A stretch of 49,722 nt of DNA from Actinoplanes palleronii (GTDB taxonomy: Bacteria; Actinomycetota; Actinomycetes; Mycobacteriales; Micromonosporaceae), in the NCBI RefSeq assembly GCF_016862315.1, contig NZ_BOMS01000111.1, forward strand, positions 1 through 49,722. The letters are read 5' to 3'. Below are positions 41,491-49,688 of this stretch, in pieces. Position 1 is the first letter of the stretch. Every line of letters starts with the position of its first letter. Position numbers and translations under genes: made by a program. The notes below the pieces were generated by a model. It had not been told where the DNA came from and did not search any database. It saw only the letters and a program-made list of their open reading frames with translations.

Positions 41491-44226
41491 ATGGAACGAA
41501 CGGCGCCGTTCATCGGCCGTCACCGGGAACGGCAGGTGCTGGCCGACCTGCTGGCCGGTGTCCGGGAGGGACGCAGCGGCACGCTGGTGCTGGTCGGCGA
41601 GCCCGGCACCGGCAAGACCAGCCTGCTCGACCAGGTCGCGGCCGGCTGCCCGGACGTCCACACCGTCCGGATCGCCGGGGTCGAGTCGGAGATGCGGCTC
41701 GGCTTCGCGGCCCTGCACCGCCTGCTGCGCCCCTGGCTGCCCCGCATCGACGAGCTGCCCGCGCCGCAGCGCGACGCGTTGCACACCGCGTTCGGCCGGC
41801 TGGCCGGCGTCGCGCCGGACCGCTACCTCGCCGGGATGGCCGCGCTCACCCTGCTCGCCGACGCCGCCGCGCCGCAGCCGCTGCTCTGCGCGGTCGACGA
41901 CGCGCAGTGGCTGGACCGGGAGTCGGCCGAGGTGCTGGCGTTCGTCGCCCGCCGCCTGCACGCCGAGGCGATCGGGCTGGTCTTCGCGACCCGCCCGCAC
42001 GGGCAGGCCCTGGTCGACGGGCTGCCGGCGCTGACCGTGGCCGGGCTGCCCGACGACGACGCGGAGAGCCTGCTGTCGACGAGCATCACCGGGCACCTCG
42101 ACGGCGCGGTCGCCGCGCGGATCGTGGCCGGCACCGGCGGCAACCCCCTGGCGCTCATCGAACTCGCGCACGCGCTCACCGCGGAGCAGCTGACCGGCAT
42201 CACCCCGCTGCCCAGCCCGCTGCCGGTCGGCACGTTCCTGGAGACCCACTTCCTGCGGCAGGTCGGCCGGCTGCCGGCCGAGACCCGTACCCTGCTGCTG
42301 CTCGTCTCGGCCACCCCGCCGGAGGACCCGTCGCTGCTCTGGCGGGCCGCCGGGCACCTCGGCATCGCCGCCGCGATGGCCGACCCGGCCCTGACCGCGG
42401 GCATCCTCACCCCGGCCCTGGACTTCCGGCACCCGCTGATCCGCTCAGCGGTCTACCGCGGCGCCGACCCGGCCGACCGGCGCCTCGCGCACGCCGCCCT
42501 GGCCGCCGTCTGCGATCCGGTGTTCGACCGCGACCGCCACGCGTGGCACCGGGCGGAAGCCACCATCGGGCTCGACGAGCAGGTCGCCGCGGAGCTCGAC
42601 CGGGCCGCCGACCGGGCCCGGGCCCGTGGCGGTCACGCCGAGCGGGCCGCGTTCCTGAGCCGCGCCGCCGACCTCTCCCCGGACCCCCGGGCCCGGGCCG
42701 CGCGCCTGGTCGCGGCGGCACACGCCCACCTGGTGCTCGGCGACCCGGCCTCGGTCGGCCCGATGCTGGACCGGGCCGAGCACGGACTCGACCAGCCGGT
42801 GCCGCGGGCGATCGCCCGGCAGACCCGGGCGATCGCCGAGATGTACACCGGCCGGTTCACCGGCGCCGCCACGATCCTGCTGGACGCGGCCGGGTCGATC
42901 GCCGCGGTCGACGCCGGCCTGGCCCGGACCATGATGTTCGATGCGCTGCAGGCCGTGCTGTTCACCGACGACCGCGACGCCACCCTCACCCTGCCGGCCC
43001 TGGCCCGCGCGGTGCAGGATTCGCCCGCCTCCACCCGGACCGATGATTTCTCCTACGGCTACGCCGATCTTTTCCTGTACGGCTACACGACGCGCATCGC
43101 GGTCGGCTACCGGCCGGCCGTGCCGCTGATGCGTGCCGCGCTGGCCGCGCTGAGCAGCGACGGCGACAGCCTGGCCGAGGAGTGCCTGCCGCTCGCCGTG
43201 ATCAGCATGTTCGCCGCCGAGGACGTGTGGGACGAGGACGGCGGCCGCCGGGTGTGGCGCCGGCTCGAGAAACATGACCGGGACAACGGCGCCCTCGGCA
43301 ACCTGCGCACCACGCTGGTCGCCGGCGCCACCTGGGAGCTGCGCGCCGGCCGTTTCGACGCGGCCGCGGCCCTCCAGGACGAACTCGACGAACTCTCCGA
43401 CGTGGTCGGCCAGCCGCACCGCGGCGGCATCCAGCGGATCGAGCTGCTCGCCTGGAGCGGCCGCGAGGCCGAGACCCGGGCGGTCGCCGCCGCGGGCCTC
43501 GGCTTCGACGACTACGTGCAGAACTCCCTCGCCGTCCTGGAGATCAGCCTCGGCCGGCACCAGGAGGCGCTGGCCCTGCTGCTGCCCGCGTTCGACCGGG
43601 ACAAGCCCGGCGTCGCCACCCGGTCGCTGCACGAGATCGTCGAGGCCGGTGTGCGCGGCGGCGACGACCCGGCCGCGAAGGCCGCGCTCACCCGGATGGA
43701 GGAACGCGCCCAGGCCAGCGGCACCCCCTGGGCGCTGGGCCTGCTCGCCCGCTGCCGGGCGCTGATGGCCGACGACGAGCAGGCCGAGGACCTCTACCGC
43801 GAGTCGGCGGACCTGCTGGCCCGGACCACCATCGTCACCGAACAGGCCCGCACCCACCTGCTGTTCGGCGAGTGGCTGCGCCGCCGTCGCCGGCGCGCCG
43901 ACGCCCGCGCCGAGCTGCGCACCGCCTACGAGATGTTCACCCGGATGGGCGCCGCGGCGTTCGCCGAACGCGCCCGGGTGGAGCTGCTGGCGACCGGCGA
44001 GCGGGCCCGCAAACGCGACGAGCAGGCCACCCGCGACCTCACCCCGCAGGAGAAGCAGGTCGCGAGCCTGGCCGCGGCCGGCGCCACCAACGGTGAGATC
44101 GCCGCCCGGCTGTTCCTGAGCACGTCGACGGTCGAGTACCACCTGACCAAGGTCTTCCGGAAACTCGCGATCACGTCGCGCCGCCGGCTGGCCACGGTTC
44201 TCGCCGCTCAGCGGGCCGCCAGGTAG
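41491..44226 (+). CDS. second LAL-family LuxR transcriptional regulator
   Basis: This 911-residue paralogue has Walker A GEPGTGKTSLL, Walker B ALLCAVDDAQWLDRES-like segment (PLLCAVDDAQWLDRESAE), a TPR-like centre and a LuxR HTH (LTPQEKQVASLAAAGATNGE then STSTVEYHLTKVFRKLAI). It follows the first LAL gene by 75 bp in the same direction, suggesting tandem duplication. The last 19 bp overlap the convergent SDR gene. Targets unknown. Confidence 0.9.
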   Translation: MERTAPFIGRHRERQVLADLLAGVREGRSGTLVLVGEPGTGKTSLLDQVAAGCPDVHTVRIAGVESEMRLGFAALHRLLRPWLPRIDELPAPQRDALHTAFGRLAGVAPDRYLAGMAALTLLADAAAPQPLLCAVDDAQWLDRESAEVLAFVARRLHAEAIGLVFATRPHGQALVDGLPALTVAGLPDDDAESLLSTSITGHLDGAVAARIVAGTGGNPLALIELAHALTAEQLTGITPLPSPLPVGTFLETHFLRQVGRLPAETRTLLLLVSATPPEDPSLLWRAAGHLGIAAAMADPALTAGILTPALDFRHPLIRSAVYRGADPADRRLAHAALAAVCDPVFDRDRHAWHRAEATIGLDEQVAAELDRAADRARARGGHAERAAFLSRAADLSPDPRARAARLVAAAHAHLVLGDPASVGPMLDRAEHGLDQPVPRAIARQTRAIAEMYTGRFTGAATILLDAAGSIAAVDAGLARTMMFDALQAVLFTDDRDATLTLPALARAVQDSPASTRTDDFSYGYADLFLYGYTTRIAVGYRPAVPLMRAALAALSSDGDSLAEECLPLAVISMFAAEDVWDEDGGRRVWRRLEKHDRDNGALGNLRTTLVAGATWELRAGRFDAAAALQDELDELSDVVGQPHRGGIQRIELLAWSGREAETRAVAAAGLGFDDYVQNSLAVLEISLGRHQEALALLLPAFDRDKPGVATRSLHEIVEAGVRGGDDPAAKAALTRMEERAQASGTPWALGLLARCRALMADDEQAEDLYRESADLLARTTIVTEQARTHLLFGEWLRRRRRRADARAELRTAYEMFTRMGAAAFAERARVELLATGERARKRDEQATRDLTPQEKQVASLAAAGATNGEIAARLFLSTSTVEYHLTKVFRKLAITSRRRLATVLAAQRAAR

Positions 44227-45095
44227 GCGCCGATGCCCATGTCGTCCGCGACGATCCGGGCGGCCGCGTTCGCCTGCTCCTGCAGCGCGTGCACCGCGGC
44301 GTACTGGGCCGGCGGCGCGACGAGCGTCTGCAGCGGCCGCTTGCCGTGCGGGGTCTCGACGAGTGCGACCAGCGCGTCACTGACCTGGCTCGCCTCGCCG
44401 ATCGTCGCGGCGGCGGCCGTGGTGCGGGCGACCAGGTCGGTGACGAAGCGGGTCATCGTCTCGCCGTAGAGCGCCATCCGCTGGTGGTCGGCGGGCATCG
44501 CCGCGTTGACGCCGATGTTCGTCGGGTACGCCGCGGCGTCCAGGATGACCGCCTCGATGCCGTACGGGGCGAGCTCGTGGTGCCACGCCTCAGTGAGGCT
44601 GCGCAGGGCGGCCTTGCTCGCCGCGTACAGGCCGTTGAACGGCGGGGTCAGCCAGCCCGCGAGCGAACCGACCTGGATCAGCGCGCCGTGACCCTGCGCC
44701 CGCAGGTAGGGCAACGCGGCGTTGTTCACCCGCAGCGCGCCGAGCGTGTTCACGTCGAACTGCCGGTGCGCCTCCGCCGCGGTGTACGCCTCGACCGGCC
44801 CGGCGAAGTTCATCCCGGCGTTGTTCACCACCACGTCGAGCCGGCCGGCCGCCTCGGTCACCTCCCGGACGGCCCGCTCGACCGAGTCCTGATCGGTCAC
44901 GTCGATCTCGACGACCCGCAGCCGCAGGCCCTGCGCCCCGGCGAGCGCGGTCAGCTCGGCGGCGGCCCGCTCGTTGCGCCCGGTCACGTCGCGCAGCCCG
45001 GCGAAGACCTGGTGACCGCGGCGGGCCAGGGCTTCGACGGTCAGCCGCCCGAAGCCGGTGCTGGTGCCGGTGACCAGAACGGTGCTGTCACTCAT
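44208..45095 (-). CDS. SDR family oxidoreductase, TetR-controlled
   Basis: This 295-residue SDR has TGTSTGFGRLTVE as cofactor loop, VNNAGMNFAGP, the Ser in IQVGSLAGWL and YAASK (NGLYAASKAALRS). Length and AYPTNIGVNAAMP are typical of the group that modifies small carbonyl compounds. ATG 45095 has AGGAG seven bases upstream. It is divergent from a tetR gene across a 156-bp region with four repeated boxes, the normal layout of a TetR-regulated enzyme. Confidence 0.87.
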   Translation of the reverse strand: MSDSTVLVTGTSTGFGRLTVEALARRGHQVFAGLRDVTGRNERAAAELTALAGAQGLRLRVVEIDVTDQDSVERAVREVTEAAGRLDVVVNNAGMNFAGPVEAYTAAEAHRQFDVNTLGALRVNNAALPYLRAQGHGALIQVGSLAGWLTPPFNGLYAASKAALRSLTEAWHHELAPYGIEAVILDAAAYPTNIGVNAAMPADHQRMALYGETMTRFVTDLVARTTAAAATIGEASQVSDALVALVETPHGKRPLQTLVAPPAQYAAVHALQEQANAAARIVADDMGIGAYLAAR

Positions 45096-45114
45096 CGGGA
45101 TCTCCTGTCGGTAG

Positions 45115-45235
45115 AAACGGGGTGGCACCCCGCTTGTCCGAGCGACGATATATGGAGGGGTCCCCCACTTGTCAACGAGAAGTGGTGGACCACCCCGTTT
45201 GGTGCTGACTAGGATCTGGAGGGACACCCCAGATC
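45115..45235. promoter_or_regulatory. four operator-like boxes between SDR and tetR
   Basis: Four related dyads occur at 45115-45138, 45151-45173, 45178-45200 (opposite strand) and 45213-45235. Each has GGGGTG (or a near match) facing CCACC/CACCCC, and three end in CTTGTC or CTTCTC. Copy 4 is a near-perfect palindrome (GATCTGGAGG, then CCCCAGATC). Copies 1-2 cover the SDR promoter side, copy 4 abuts the tetR ribosome site. They fit binding by a TetR dimer. Confidence 0.6.
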
Positions 45236-45251
45236 TGGAGGCGCCAGGCCG

Positions 45252-45812
45252 GTGGAAGCCGAACGACCCCGGCGGGCCGACGCCCGCCGCAACTACGAGC
45301 AGATCGTCGCCGCCGCCCAGGCCGAGATCGCCCGCTCCGGCGCGGACGCCTCGCTCGAGGAGATCGCCCGCCGGGCCGGCGTCGGATCGGCCACCCTGCA
45401 CCGGCACTTCCCGAGCCGGTACGCGCTCTTGCAGGCGGTCTTCCACGACCGGGTCGAGGAGTTCTGCGCGCAGGCGCGGCTGCTCGCCGGGCAGGGCGAA
45501 CCGGGCCGGGCGCTGGTGGACTGGCTGATCGCGGTGGCGGTCTTCGGCGCCACCACCCGGGGGCTGGCCTCGTCGCTGCTGGCCGGCGCGACCGCACCGG
45601 TCGACAGTTCGTGCGAGGTGATGCTGCTCGCGGCCGGCGGTGACCTGGTGGCCGCGGCGCAGACGGCCGGGACGGTGCGCGCCGACCTGACCGCGATCGA
45701 CCTGCTGACCCTGGTCAACGCGGTGTCGCTGGCCACCGAGAGCGGCCCGGACCCGGCCGGGGAAGCCGCCCGCCTGCTCCGGCTGGCCCTGCAGGGCATC
45801 CACCCTCGGTAG
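45252..45812 (+). CDS. TetR family transcriptional regulator
   Basis: This 186-residue repressor has an N-terminal HTH (about 12-58: ARRNYEQIVAAAQAEIA, then ASLEEIARRAGVGSATLHRHF) and a helical ligand-binding domain. GTG start with GGAGG upstream. It should repress the divergent SDR and itself, with induction by a ligand that may be the SDR substrate or an antibiotic-like compound. Confidence 0.9.
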   Translation: MEAERPRRADARRNYEQIVAAAQAEIARSGADASLEEIARRAGVGSATLHRHFPSRYALLQAVFHDRVEEFCAQARLLAGQGEPGRALVDWLIAVAVFGATTRGLASSLLAGATAPVDSSCEVMLLAAGGDLVAAAQTAGTVRADLTAIDLLTLVNAVSLATESGPDPAGEAARLLRLALQGIHPR

Positions 45813-45831
45813 TCGTGATGGTGCGGTTCCC

Positions 45832-45884
45832 GGCTGGTTCCCGGGGGTGTCTCGCATCCGTTTCAATACCCCTGGAGACCAGCC
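45832..45884. repeat. palindromic repeat copy C
   Basis: Starts GGCTGG and ends CCAGCC, with GGGGGTGTCTC in the left arm facing ATACCCCTGGAGA. More diverged than copy B but with the same length and ends. Located 19 bp after tetR and 88 bp before the photolyase gene. Confidence 0.65.
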
Positions 45885-45972
45885 GGGCGCCCTTGGTGGT
45901 CTCGCCGCTTTTCATCACCGTGGGCGCTCGCCACGCGCCGTCGCCGGCCCGAGATGCGGGAGTATGGGCGGT

Positions 45973-47436
45973 ATGACGCGTCGCTGGCTGTTCGCCGACC
46001 AACTCGGGCCGCACTTCCTGGACACGCCCGGGCAGCCGGTGCTGCTCGTCGAGTCCACGGCGGTGTTCCGGCGCCGCGCCTTCCACCGGCAGAAGGCGCA
46101 CCTGGTGCTCTCCGCGCTGCGGCACCGGGCCCAGCAGGGGGACGTGCGCCTGGTGCGCGCCGAGACGTACGCCGCAGCGGTGAACGAACCGCTCACCGTC
46201 TGCCATCCGACCTCCCGGGCCGCCCGCGGTCTGGTCCGGCGGCTGCCGGGCGTCGAGATGCTGCCGCCGCGGGGCTTCGTCACGACCCCGGACGAGTTCG
46301 TGAGCTGGGCGAACGGCCGTGACCACCTGCGGCTCGAGGACTTCTACCGGTATGCCCGGCGCCACCACGACGTGCTGATGGACGGCGCCGAGCCGGCCGG
46401 TGGCCGGTGGAACCTGGACGCCGACAACCGGGAACCGCCGCCGCGCGGCGTGCAGCGGCTGGACGTGCCGGCGCCACCGGCGATCGTCGAGGACGAGATC
46501 GACGAGCAGGTCCGCGCCGACCTGGACCGGTGGGAACGCGAGGACGGCATCACGTTCGTCGGCAACGACGGCCCGCGGCTGTTCCCGGCGACCCGCACGG
46601 AGGCGCTGGCCCGGCTGCGGCACTTCGTCACGCACCGGCTGCCGGTCTTCGGCCCGCACGAGGACGCGATGCTGGCCGGCGACCCGCTGATGGCGCACAG
46701 TCTGCTCAGCCCGGCGATCAATCTCGGGCTCCTGGACCCCCGGGAAGTGATCGAACGTGCCGAGCAGGCGTACCGGGAGGGCGCCGCGCCGCTGTCCTCG
46801 GTGGAGGGGTTCATCCGGCAGATCCTCGGCTGGCGCGACTTCGTCTGGCACCTGTACTGGTACTTCGAACCGGAGTACCGCGCGGTCAACGAGTTGCACG
46901 CCCGCAAGCAGCTGCCGAAATGGTTCGCCGAGCTGGACGCGGACGCGGTCGAGGCGCGCTGCCTGTCCGACGTGCTCGCCGGGGTCCGTGACCGGGGCTG
47001 GGTGCACCACATCCCGCGGCTGATGGTGCTCGGCAACTACGCGATGCAGCGCGGCTGGCGGCCCGGCGCGGTCGCCGACTGGTTCCACCGCAGCTTCGTC
47101 GACGGCTACGAGTGGGTGATGACCGCGAACGTGGTCGGGATGAGCCAGTACGCCGACGGCGGCCGGATGAGCAGCAAGCCGTACGCGGCCGGTGGCGCCT
47201 ACCTGCACCGGATGAGCGACTACTGCGGCGGCTGCCGCTACGACCCGAAGGTCCGGGTCGGCGACGACGCCTGCCCGTTCACCGCCGGGTACTGGAGCTT
47301 CCTGGCCCGCAACGAGGCGGCCCTGACCGGCAACCACCGGATGCGCCAGCCGCTGCAGGGGCTGCGCCGGCTCAGCGACCTGGACGCCCTGCTGGAGCAG
47401 GAGAACGCCCGAAACTTTCGGAGTAATGCTCCGTAA
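45973..47436 (+). CDS. FeS-containing photolyase/cryptochrome of the PhrB type
   Basis: This 487-residue protein belongs to the bacterial (6-4) photolyase / FeS-BCP group, which repairs UV (6-4) photoproducts in DNA with FAD and light. The FAD region reads HSLLSPAINLGLLDP and SSVEGFIRQILGWRDFVWHL. The 4Fe-4S ligands are Cys330, Cys418, Cys421 and Cys434; their spacing (88, 3, 13) equals that of Agrobacterium PhrB. ATG 45973 has GGGAG ten bases upstream; an ATG nine bases earlier is also in frame. The 3' end of the gene carries a dyad (47413-47439) over its stop codon. Confidence 0.92.
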   Translation: MTRRWLFADQLGPHFLDTPGQPVLLVESTAVFRRRAFHRQKAHLVLSALRHRAQQGDVRLVRAETYAAAVNEPLTVCHPTSRAARGLVRRLPGVEMLPPRGFVTTPDEFVSWANGRDHLRLEDFYRYARRHHDVLMDGAEPAGGRWNLDADNREPPPRGVQRLDVPAPPAIVEDEIDEQVRADLDRWEREDGITFVGNDGPRLFPATRTEALARLRHFVTHRLPVFGPHEDAMLAGDPLMAHSLLSPAINLGLLDPREVIERAEQAYREGAAPLSSVEGFIRQILGWRDFVWHLYWYFEPEYRAVNELHARKQLPKWFAELDADAVEARCLSDVLAGVRDRGWVHHIPRLMVLGNYAMQRGWRPGAVADWFHRSFVDGYEWVMTANVVGMSQYADGGRMSSKPYAAGGAYLHRMSDYCGGCRYDPKVRVGDDACPFTAGYWSFLARNEAALTGNHRMRQPLQGLRRLSDLDALLEQENARNFRSNAP

Positions 47437-47439
47437 GTT
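47410..47439. promoter_or_regulatory. CGAAACTTTCG box and dyad at the photolyase stop
   Basis: CGAAACTTTCG (47410-47420) is the motif I recall as conserved upstream of streptomycete xylanase genes. It overlaps an inverted repeat AACTTTCGGAG / CTCCGTAAGTT (47413-47439) that spans the photolyase stop codon. A second dyad TTCCGG-7-CCGGAA lies at 47504-47522. All are within 220 bp of the xylanase start, so they may be xylan-responsive operators. Confidence 0.45.
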
Positions 47440-47526
47440 CAGCGCCAGCTTCCGGCGTGGGCCCGTAACAATCGAATTCAGCAGGTAAGACGTTCGATCA
47501 TGTTTCCGGTATGTATCCGGAAGTTG

Positions 47527-47556
47527 TTGACACCAGCGCGAGCCCGGGCCAATACT
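47527..47556 (+). promoter_or_regulatory. putative xylanase promoter
   Basis: TTGACA (47527-47532) is followed after 18 bases by AATACT (47551-47556), just downstream of the TTCCGG dyad. Leader about 65 bases. Matches the GH54 promoter in form. Confidence 0.5.
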
Positions 47557-47629
47557 GCGGCAGTCGACACATCAGTAGGCGTCGATTGAAAACCCGCCCG
47601 AAATCCCCCACCCGGGAGGTCTGATCACC

Positions 47630-48604
47630 ATGCCCAGAAATCGCGTCCGGTTGCTCTTCAGCGCCGCCTGCGCGGCGGTCCTGGCCCTCGTTGCCACCGT
47701 CATGGCCGCCCCGGCCCGCGCGGACACCACCGTGACCACCAACCAGACCGGCACCAACAACGGGTACTACTTCTCGTTCTGGAAGGACAGCGGCAACGTC
47801 TCGATGACCATGGGCGCCGGCGGCCAGTACAGCACCCAGTGGAGCGGCATCAACAACTTCGTCGCCGGCAAGGGCTGGAGCACCGGCGGGCGCCGCGCGG
47901 TCACGTACTCCGGCTCGTTCAACCCGTCCGGCAACGCGTACCTGACGCTCTACGGCTGGACCACCGGCCCGCTGATCGAGTACTACATCGTCGACAACTG
48001 GGGCACCTACCGGCCCACCGGCACGTTCATGGGCACCGTGACCAGCGACGGCGGCACGTACGACATCTACCGCACCCAGCGGGTCAACGCCCCGTCGATC
48101 GAGGGCAACAACTCGACGTTCTACCAGTACTGGAGCGTCCGCCAGCAGAAGCGCACCGGCGGCACCATCACCAGCGGCAACCACTTCGACGCCTGGGCGA
48201 GCAAGGGCATGAACCTCGGCACCTTCAACTACATGATCCTGGCGACCGAGGGTTACCAGAGCTCCGGCAACTCCAACATCACCATCGGCGGCACCACCAC
48301 GCCCACCACCGGCACCACCACCGCGCCGCCGCAGTCCGGCGGCTGCACGGCCACCCTCTCGGCCGGGCAGCAGTGGAGCGACAGGTACAACCTCAACGTC
48401 GCGGTGACCGGCTCCAGCAACTGGACGGTGACCCTCAACCTGCCCGGCTCGGAGAAGGTCCTCTCCACCTGGAACACCGCCGCGACCTGGCCCTCCGCCC
48501 AGCAGATGGTCGCCAAGCCGAACGGCAGCGGCAACACCTTCGGCGTCACCATCCAGGCCAACGGCACGTGGACCTGGCCCAGCGTCTCGTGCAGCGCGAG
48601 CTAG
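47630..48604 (+). CDS. xynB: secreted GH11 endo-1,4-beta-xylanase with CBM2
   Basis: This 324-residue enzyme cleaves xylan backbones. A signal peptide (1-31, cleavage at ARA-DTT) is followed by the GH11 jelly-roll (32-220). The nucleophile is Glu117 in GPLIEYYIVDNWG and the acid/base is Glu207 in LATEGYQSSG. A Thr/Gly/Pro linker (220-237) leads to a CBM2 module (about 238-324) with paired Cys and surface Trp. ATG with GGGAGG upstream. The deacetylase starts 13 bp later, so the pair is one operon, as xlnB-axeA in Streptomyces lividans. Confidence 0.95.
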   Translation: MPRNRVRLLFSAACAAVLALVATVMAAPARADTTVTTNQTGTNNGYYFSFWKDSGNVSMTMGAGGQYSTQWSGINNFVAGKGWSTGGRRAVTYSGSFNPSGNAYLTLYGWTTGPLIEYYIVDNWGTYRPTGTFMGTVTSDGGTYDIYRTQRVNAPSIEGNNSTFYQYWSVRQQKRTGGTITSGNHFDAWASKGMNLGTFNYMILATEGYQSSGNSNITIGGTTTPTTGTTTAPPQSGGCTATLSAGQQWSDRYNLNVAVTGSSNWTVTLNLPGSEKVLSTWNTAATWPSAQQMVAKPNGSGNTFGVTIQANGTWTWPSVSCSAS

Positions 48605-48617
48605 AGAGGAACGTCAG

Positions 48618-49604
48618 ATGCGCATCGCAGCCTCCCTGGCCGCCATCGTGGCCGCCGCGGCCGGTATCGCCGTGACCATGAACGCCACCCCGTCGCAGGC
48701 CGCCGCGTGCAGCGGCTACGTCGGCCTCACCTACGACGACGGCCCCACCGCCGGCAACACCCAGAACCTGCTCAACACCCTGCGCGCCAACGGCCTGCGG
48801 GCCACCATGTTCAACCAGGGCCAGTACGCCGCCGCGAACCCCGGCCTGGTCCGGGCCCAGGTCGACGCGGGGATGTGGGTGGCCAACCACAGTTACACCC
48901 ACCCGCACCTGACCCAGCAGAGCCAGGCCACCATGGACTCCGAGATCTCCCGGACCCAGACGGCCATCGCGAACGCCGGCGGCGGCACCCCGAAACTGTT
49001 CCGGCCGCCCTACGGCGAGACGAACGCGACCCTGAAGGCGGTCGAGCAGAAGTACGGCCTCACCGAGATCATCTGGGACGTCGACTCGCAGGACTGGAAC
49101 AACGCCAGCACCGACGCGATCGTCGCGGCGGCCGGCCGGCTCACCAACGGCCAGGTCATCCTGATGCACGACTGGCCGGCCAACACGGTCGCCGCCGTAC
49201 CGCGGATCGCCCAGGGCCTGGCCGCCCGCGGCCTCTGCAGCGGCATGATCTCCCCGTCCACCGGCCGGGCCGTCGCCCCCGACGGCGGTGGCGGCACCAC
49301 GACCCCGCCCACCTCACCGACCACCCCGCCGCAGTCCGGCAGCTGCACGGCCACCATCTCCGCGGGTCAGCAGTGGAGCGACCGCTACAACCTCAGCGTG
49401 GCGGTGACGGGCTCGAGCAGCTGGACGGTCACCCTGAACATCCCGTCCCCGGCAAAGGTCATCGCCACCTGGAACACCGCCGCCACCTGGCCCAGCGCCC
49501 AGCAGATGGTCGCCAAACCCAACGGCAGCGGCAACACCTTCGGCGTGACGATCCAAACCAACGGCAACTGGACCTGGCCGTCGGCCACCTGCGCAACGGC
49601 ATAA
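48618..49604 (+). CDS. axeA: secreted CE4 polysaccharide deacetylase (acetylxylan esterase) with CBM2
   Basis: This 328-residue esterase removes acetyl groups from xylan (CE4). After a signal peptide (1-30) the NodB domain (31-215) has TYDDGP (Asp40, Asp41), HSYTHP (His91, His95), RPPYGE, WDVDSQDW and LMHD (His184), the complete metal and catalytic set. A Thr/Pro linker leads to a CBM2 (about 243-328) nearly identical to that of the xylanase. ATG with AGAGGAA upstream. Deacetylation exposes the backbone to the xylanase encoded just before it. Confidence 0.94.
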   Translation: MRIAASLAAIVAAAAGIAVTMNATPSQAAACSGYVGLTYDDGPTAGNTQNLLNTLRANGLRATMFNQGQYAAANPGLVRAQVDAGMWVANHSYTHPHLTQQSQATMDSEISRTQTAIANAGGGTPKLFRPPYGETNATLKAVEQKYGLTEIIWDVDSQDWNNASTDAIVAAAGRLTNGQVILMHDWPANTVAAVPRIAQGLAARGLCSGMISPSTGRAVAPDGGGGTTTPPTSPTTPPQSGSCTATISAGQQWSDRYNLSVAVTGSSSWTVTLNIPSPAKVIATWNTAATWPSAQQMVAKPNGSGNTFGVTIQTNGNWTWPSATCATA

Positions 49605-49610
49605 CTCTCC

Positions 49611-49642
49611 CGGCGCGGCGTCCCGGCAAGGGCGCCGCGCCG
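49611..49642 (+). terminator. hairpin after the xylan operon
   Basis: CGGCGCGGCG pairs with CGCCGCGCCG around a 12-base loop, seven bases past the stop codon. No T-run. Confidence 0.6.
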
Positions 49643-49688
49643 CTTCACCCCCATGCGGTACGCCACGGCCCGGAGCGGTCACGGCCTC

